DNA of 64,000 nt from Bacteroidales bacterium (lineage in GTDB: Bacteria; Bacteroidota; Bacteroidia; Bacteroidales; UBA932): NCBI GenBank assembly GCA_017561885.1, contig JAFZBF010000033.1:1-64000 (forward strand), in the 5' to 3' direction. The position numbers and the translations under genes were made by a program. The notes below the pieces were generated by a model. That model ran no database searches. It was not told the DNA's origin and saw nothing but the letters and a program-made list of their open reading frames with translations. This document shows positions 60,501 through 64,000 of this stretch, one piece after another (within the stretch, counting starts at the first letter, position 1; every line of letters starts with the position of its first letter).

Positions 60501-60639
60501 CGGTCCAACGCCACTGGGTATCAAAATGGGCGTTACCCACCATATAGACCGTCGGCTTGATACCTTCCTGTGCCATCTGTGCCACGCATTTGCCTGAGAG
60601 GGGGAACAGTAATACAAGCAAAATCAGTATCTTCTTCAT
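57508..60639 (-). CDS. secreted glycoside hydrolase family 38 alpha-mannosidase
   Basis: This 1043-residue retaining alpha-mannosidase has a signal peptide (about 1-20, ending CVAQ). The GH38 domain has AHFDTQWRW (metal-binding His38 and Asp40) and the catalytic nucleophile Asp151 in LPDCFGFG. The central three-helix region is at about 330-440, and the beta-rich C-terminal domains run to residue 1043. It is likely to trim alpha-linked mannose from N-glycans or mannans in the periplasm. It is the terminal gene of the PUL, and the promoter is probably far upstream of SusC. Confidence 0.9.
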   Translation of the reverse strand: MKKILILLVLLFPLSGKCVAQMAQEGIKPTVYMVGNAHFDTQWRWTVQQSIDEYLHNTLVQNFALFEEYPDYVFNFEGAVKYHWAKEYYPDLYEKLKDYVKQGRWHISGASWDANDPNMPSIESNIRNIMLGQEYYRKEFGILATDIMLPDCFGFGWQLPSIAAHCGLIGFGTQKLNWRTKPFFDNGMKYPFYFGIWKGLDGERVMAVMDGGGYSWSPSGPVTNLDDLKNRIEKTAVPAAYRYFGTGDKGGSATPQGVRFVNDAVNNPGDAYNVKFATSDDMFKDFLWDERLPEYEGELLMDVHATGNYTSKVEMKMLNRRNERILGAAEGISSMVDYFKGVKYPSYTIDEGWKRIIWHQFHDDLTGTSIPECYQFSYNDEYINLRQMGSVIETGVSSMGSIMNTTVKGTPVLVYNHVTATNGDIISFDTNLPPATRSVEVYGPDGKKVKSQIVGRDGDKVTVIFAGNDPSMSISVYDLRPSTRTEARNPALKAYGNTIENRIYKVTVNADGDIVSIKDKRYGKEMVRQGEAFGYAFFSDNVSNSWPAWEILKEVIDRTPEKVNGSVKVSVEECGALRAILKVEREHAGSTFVQRIILTDGAVDDRIDIVNTVDWGSRASLLKATFPFSFDTPEATYDLGMGHIRRGNNTETAYEVFGQQWADMTASDGSYGVTIMNDSKYGWDKPNDHTLRLTLIHTPTADRSYGEQSTQDFGTHTFTYSIVGHKGLLDPALTDIAADQLNQRKMAYSSAKHSGPLGKRFSILSSTNKNLRVKAFKKAQDGDGYVVRVYELSGNGAKGGIMFAADIASAEELNGIEDFKSNASFTGKSLNVESGNFALKTYRVRFAEPAFEIGTAEYESITLPYNIVAITTDDFTSQGRLGREKESFAAEIIPEKYEYRGIPFTFGEANYNNAILCDSHKVTVPAGTKTLHLLVASTGREMPEGRLDLPVNAVFKVGQNSFERTISYYTGFYGVYGWPEYYESEMRYDDVAYIGTHTHNPSVRNKAYVFTYMYLVSIPIDGAEEIELPEGRSIVVFSATAEK

Positions 60640-60704
60640 ATTCTCGTTATTATACCATGTGTCTTTCTAAAGTCACTACGTTATCTTCCCTATAAAGAAA
60701 GACA

Positions 60705-62033
60705 TTAGTCGAGTTTCATTTCCCATCCCTTCTCATATGTGCGTGACCATAGCTTGTTTGCAGCCTTGTTCTTAAGGATATGTCCGTTGCTGGGGTCGAT
60801 CTGAAGAGAGGTACCTGTACGATATGCGATATTTCCGAGCTGGACGAGCAAGGTGCTCTTGTGACCTGAATCAATGTCCTGGTTTAGTTTCTTGCCTTCA
60901 CGGATTGCGTCAAAGAAATTGGTAAAGTGATAATTGTCGAGCGACCCTGAAGGATTGGATATGTCTCGAGAGTCTGTCTGGGCATCGGACTTGACCTCCT
61001 TAACAAGATTGCCCTTAATATCATACACCTTATAGCTGTTATATTCGGAAAATTCAAGTGTTCCGTTGGTTCCATAGAAAATTGCTCCTACTGGATCCTG
61101 CGTAGAATGTGCGCCATTGCAGCTTCTTCCCTCCCAACTGAGCATCTTTCCTGAAGGGAACTGAATGTTAATCAATTGGGTGTCCGGAGTTTCCCAGTCA
61201 TCATCCCATGTGAAACGATTGCCTGTAGAGCTCACGAATGATGGAAATTCCTCTTCAAGGCCCCACCTGCAAACATCCACCATGTGTGTGCCGTTGTTCA
61301 GAGCCTCACCTGTTCCCCAATGCCAAAACCAGTGCCAGTTGTAATGAACAATGTTGTCGCGGAATTCCGTGCGCGGGGCCGGTCCCTGCCAGAGATCCCA
61401 GTCGAGCCATTCGGGAACCGGTGCCACCTTGCCATGACCAATGCTCTTCCTTGTATTGGTGTACCATGCCTTTGCATAAGATACGTCACCGATAATCCCG
61501 TCCTTAAGTTCCTTGATACCCTGAATCACCTTTGGCATTGAACGTCTCTGGCTGCCCATCTGGACCGCGCGGTTGTATTTGGCAGCGGCGCGGACCAGCA
61601 TCTCACCCTCAGCCGGTGCGTAACTGGCTGGTTTCTCAAGGTAGACATGTTTTCCTGCCTTCAATGCGAGAAGACATGCCGGTGCATGCCAATGGTCCGG
61701 AGTTGCAACGGCGACAGCATCAATATCCTTGTTTTCGAGCATCTCCCTCAAATCCCTGTAGTTCTTTGGAACGTATCCAAGTTTGTCGTTGAGTTGCGTA
61801 TTGGCTTTTTCAATTGCTCGAGTGTCCACATCACATATAGCTGCAATCTTACAGTCGCTGCGTACGCCGAAATTCTTTGCAAGAGTCAGGCCTCTGGAAT
61901 TAACTCCAATAACACCAAGGTTTATTCTGTCATTGGCACCCATTATATCCTTCCCGAAAATCATGTTTGGAGCGAGGAAAGATATGGCAGTCGCTCCGAG
62001 GGCGGTTTTTAAAAAGTCTCTTCTAGTACTCAT
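60705..62033 (-). CDS. Gfo/Idh/MocA-family oxidoreductase, Tat signal (PUL)
   Basis: This 442-residue protein has a Tat signal (STRRDFLK, then ALGATAISFLAP). The Rossmann turn reads GVNSRG (43-48), with Asn replacing the middle Gly of GxGxxG. The catalytic lysine is K134 in LEKPAS, and the late His is in NNGTHMVD. It lies between SusD and GH38, so it probably acts on the same imported or released glycan, either by C3 oxidation or, as in GH109, by NAD-dependent glycoside cleavage. I cannot choose between these. Confidence 0.87.
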   Translation of the reverse strand: MSTRRDFLKTALGATAISFLAPNMIFGKDIMGANDRINLGVIGVNSRGLTLAKNFGVRSDCKIAAICDVDTRAIEKANTQLNDKLGYVPKNYRDLREMLENKDIDAVAVATPDHWHAPACLLALKAGKHVYLEKPASYAPAEGEMLVRAAAKYNRAVQMGSQRRSMPKVIQGIKELKDGIIGDVSYAKAWYTNTRKSIGHGKVAPVPEWLDWDLWQGPAPRTEFRDNIVHYNWHWFWHWGTGEALNNGTHMVDVCRWGLEEEFPSFVSSTGNRFTWDDDWETPDTQLINIQFPSGKMLSWEGRSCNGAHSTQDPVGAIFYGTNGTLEFSEYNSYKVYDIKGNLVKEVKSDAQTDSRDISNPSGSLDNYHFTNFFDAIREGKKLNQDIDSGHKSTLLVQLGNIAYRTGTSLQIDPSNGHILKNKAANKLWSRTYEKGWEMKLD

Positions 62034-62051
62034 AATTGTAAATGTTAATAG

Positions 62052-63935
62052 CTATTTGATGAATGATTCTCCTACTTTCAAAGGAATGATGTTGTCTTCT
62101 GAACCAGGGTATCCTATGTTTTGGTTTATATGGCCGCCAGTGTTGGTAGTAATAGCAGATTCCGGAATCGGCCAAAGCACATGATGGACACTGATTCTGT
62201 ATGTGCCATACTGGACGTTGATATTATCTCTATAGAAGTTATTGTGGGTGACAACCCAATCGTACCAAAAATTGTATCCCATTTCCTTAACATTTACGCC
62301 AACCCCCGCAGGTCCTGAGAAATTGTCAAGCTTGTAGACGTGACCTCCGAATACTTCACAAGGACGTCCGGTTTTGGCATATGTATAAGAAATACGGACA
62401 AGTTCTATATGACGAGCCTCCTCATAGAAAAGCTCTCGAGCTCTTTCATCTAGAATTGCGCCAATATTGATGTCATTAGCAGTGATTGGATCTGCCTTGG
62501 CACGGACTCTGACTATGTTCAGCATTTCGGCGGCCTTTGTAAAGTCGTCTTTCCAATAGTAGCACTCTGCGAGCATCAGATACACTTCAGCCGAGCGATA
62601 CACATACCAGGGTGTCTCTCCGCCACGTATATCCTTTACTACTGATGGATCTGGAACATACATCTTATAGTGAGGCCATGCATACCAGCAACGAACCGAA
62701 TCGGAAACAAGCATTCCAGTAGGATATTGAATATGCTGACCATAGTACTCGCTCTTTTTCTTTTTCAGGCTCGAGTGGTTATAATAGAGTTCCCATGTGG
62801 CTCTCCAATTATGCTCCTCTGCGAGAGGTCCACGGAGGTCATTCTTTTCTTTTTCGCCCCAGATATCTGTTGCATAATAATCTGAAGGGTGAATCTTTCC
62901 CACACCTCGTCCAACATTATAGTCATTGTCAAGATATGTTTTACGGTCCTCTTCTGCACACGGATACTGGGTGCCCTTCTGTCCATCCGGTGTTATAATA
63001 GCGTTGCTTGCCCAATAAGGGACAACAAGACGCATTGTACCGAAACGCACTGATCCCTCTGTCTCTGGATATGATACAACGTAGAGTATGCCTTCAGTGT
63101 TTGAAGGATCCAGTTTTGCATCTCTGTTGAACAGGTCTGTCATAAGGTTGGTGCTACCTTGAAAATTGCCGAATCGCTTTGTCATCAACGGGTGCTTTGC
63201 TACAATTTCGTTACCCAGCTCTATAGCTCTGTCCCATTTGCAGAGGCACATGCATACTTTCATCAGAAGTACTCCTACCGCGTCCTTGTTGGTTTTCCCT
63301 CTGTCGACATTATCGTTTGCCCACTGATACGAGAACTCAAGGTCTTCGTAGATTGTCTCGAGAATAGACCAACGGTCATTTGTGTAGAAGTCAGTCTTTG
63401 GCTCAGTGAGCTCCTCGGAAAGATATGGCACATCGCCAAACTGATGAACCAGCTTGTAGTACCTATACGCCCGCTGGAAATAAGCAGCAGCAAGAATTGC
63501 ATTCTTTGCAGATTCGCTTTCCCATGTGATGTTATCAATACGAGAAGCAGGGATGTTAGCATACTTGATACCTTCATATCCGTTACTCCAATATCTTTTG
63601 ATCTGGTTTGTCTCTGATCCGATTGCTGCAGTTGACGGAAGACAATAGTTGTCAAAATCCACGAGCGCATTACGCTGATCGGTTGAACCGTAAGCTGCCA
63701 CGTCTGATGTCCAGAGGTCAGAGCTGAGAGGGGAAGGCTTGTCTCCGTCGGTTGCAAACTCAAGCCGCATATTCGCTTCTGCTGCAAGCAAAGCCGATTC
63801 GAATCCTGCTACATTCACATAGGTATTCTCCGGAGTGTAAAATGAAAGCGGTTCTGGTTTTAACCAGTCTTCTGAACATGAAAGCAGAACTGAAACTATA
63901 ATAACAGCTGCTACTATCCATTTTATTGTTTTCAT
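62052..63935 (-). CDS. SusD/RagB-family outer-membrane lipoprotein
   Basis: This 627-residue surface glycan-binding lipoprotein forms the lid over a SusC-type transporter. The lipobox is LLSC (Cys20). The N-terminal SEDWLKPEPLSFYTPEN is typical, followed by the TPR-like helices (AYFQRAYRYYKLVHQFGDVPY) and the C-terminal SusD domain (YRSAEVYLMLAECYYW, INIGAILDERARELFYEEARH). The SusC 3' end lies 12 bp upstream in transcription order, so they are one transcript. The ligand cannot be read from the sequence. Confidence 0.94.
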   Translation of the reverse strand: MKTIKWIVAAVIIVSVLLSCSEDWLKPEPLSFYTPENTYVNVAGFESALLAAEANMRLEFATDGDKPSPLSSDLWTSDVAAYGSTDQRNALVDFDNYCLPSTAAIGSETNQIKRYWSNGYEGIKYANIPASRIDNITWESESAKNAILAAAYFQRAYRYYKLVHQFGDVPYLSEELTEPKTDFYTNDRWSILETIYEDLEFSYQWANDNVDRGKTNKDAVGVLLMKVCMCLCKWDRAIELGNEIVAKHPLMTKRFGNFQGSTNLMTDLFNRDAKLDPSNTEGILYVVSYPETEGSVRFGTMRLVVPYWASNAIITPDGQKGTQYPCAEEDRKTYLDNDYNVGRGVGKIHPSDYYATDIWGEKEKNDLRGPLAEEHNWRATWELYYNHSSLKKKKSEYYGQHIQYPTGMLVSDSVRCWYAWPHYKMYVPDPSVVKDIRGGETPWYVYRSAEVYLMLAECYYWKDDFTKAAEMLNIVRVRAKADPITANDINIGAILDERARELFYEEARHIELVRISYTYAKTGRPCEVFGGHVYKLDNFSGPAGVGVNVKEMGYNFWYDWVVTHNNFYRDNINVQYGTYRISVHHVLWPIPESAITTNTGGHINQNIGYPGSEDNIIPLKVGESFIK

Positions 63936-63947
63936 AATAAACTAGTC

Positions 63948-64000
63948 TTAAAGTGTGAAATTCAAGTTTAAGTTGAAAGAACGCATTGTGTAGTCACCGC
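63948..64000 (-). CDS. SusC/RagA TonB-dependent receptor, 3' end only
   Basis: Only the last 17 codons are in the window, cut by the edge. They translate as GDYTMRSFNLNLNFTL and stop. This alternating pattern of hydrophobic and polar residues, ending in an aromatic strand, is the last beta strand of a TonB-dependent outer-membrane barrel. The position directly before SusD confirms it. Function: energy-driven glycan uptake across the outer membrane. Confidence 0.85.
   Translation of the reverse strand, partial: GDYTMRSFNLNLNFTL

Noticed and set aside
1..64000. tRNA, rRNA, IS transposases and phage genes
   Set aside because: None was recognised on either strand; the short intergenic gaps leave little room for them.

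Overview
The window comes from a member of the Bacteroidales (phylum Bacteroidota), at a moderately high G+C content that looks like about 50-53% in most of the window. The evidence is the TAnnTTTG -7 promoter boxes, the Bacteroidota-type gene families (DUF4296, DUF5606, DUF3276/PUR, BT_3928-like, TIGR02757, YbbR next to YajC and NusB), many lipoproteins with short lipoboxes, and a SusC/SusD pair. The genus cannot be fixed from this window. An uncultured gut or rumen Bacteroidales lineage is a reasonable guess. No tRNA, rRNA, IS transposase, phage structural gene or CRISPR array was seen.

Layout. 1-10 kb holds rpmE2, the protease subunit pmbA/tldE, slyD, an FAD oxidoreductase downstream of tsaD, and a large tamB whose 3' end is overprinted by folP. 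10.3-14.2 kb is a tmk / DoxX-like / M49 peptidase operon. 14.3-19.8 kb is a six-gene sugar-oxidation operon: Tat-type Gfo/Idh/MocA protein, DUF1080, a two-helix microprotein, ApbE flavin transferase, lipoprotein Gfo/Idh/MocA protein and a TapB-like protein. This is the most unusual system in the window. 19.8-32.7 kb carries a TIGR02757 gene, a PatB-type lyase, and a long minus-strand run recG-xth-pgi-addB-addA-GH43 with a second promoter before pgi. 32.8-43.6 kb is housekeeping (pdxA, rnhA, yicC, glnS, deoC, purD, fabG, rimO). 41.6-47.1 kb is the compact operon nusB-yajC-ybbR-coaE-DUF5606-rimO-fabG. 47.1-54.7 kb holds a DUF3276 protein, the purM operon (purM, unknown lipoprotein, 3'-5' exonuclease, 7TM-HD phosphohydrolase), an aminotransferase and a serine hydrolase.

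From about 54.7 kb the character changes to accessory DNA: a carboxypeptidase-regulatory-domain protein, about 700 bp of G+C-rich and repeat-bearing noncoding sequence, a Fic gene behind a candidate operator, and then a polysaccharide utilization locus (GH38 alpha-mannosidase, Tat-type Gfo/Idh/MocA protein, SusD, 3' end of SusC). The PUL looks lower in G+C than the chromosomal backbone.

Two global patterns stand out. First, in seven of nine divergent gene pairs one gene has its -7 box only 4-8 nt from the start codon, which predicts leaderless or nearly leaderless mRNA, while its partner has a normal 19-37 nt gap. Second, three secreted Gfo/Idh/MocA proteins sit in two loci, together with DUF1080, ApbE or GH38, which suggests oxidative (3-keto) glycoside breakdown outside the cytoplasm.
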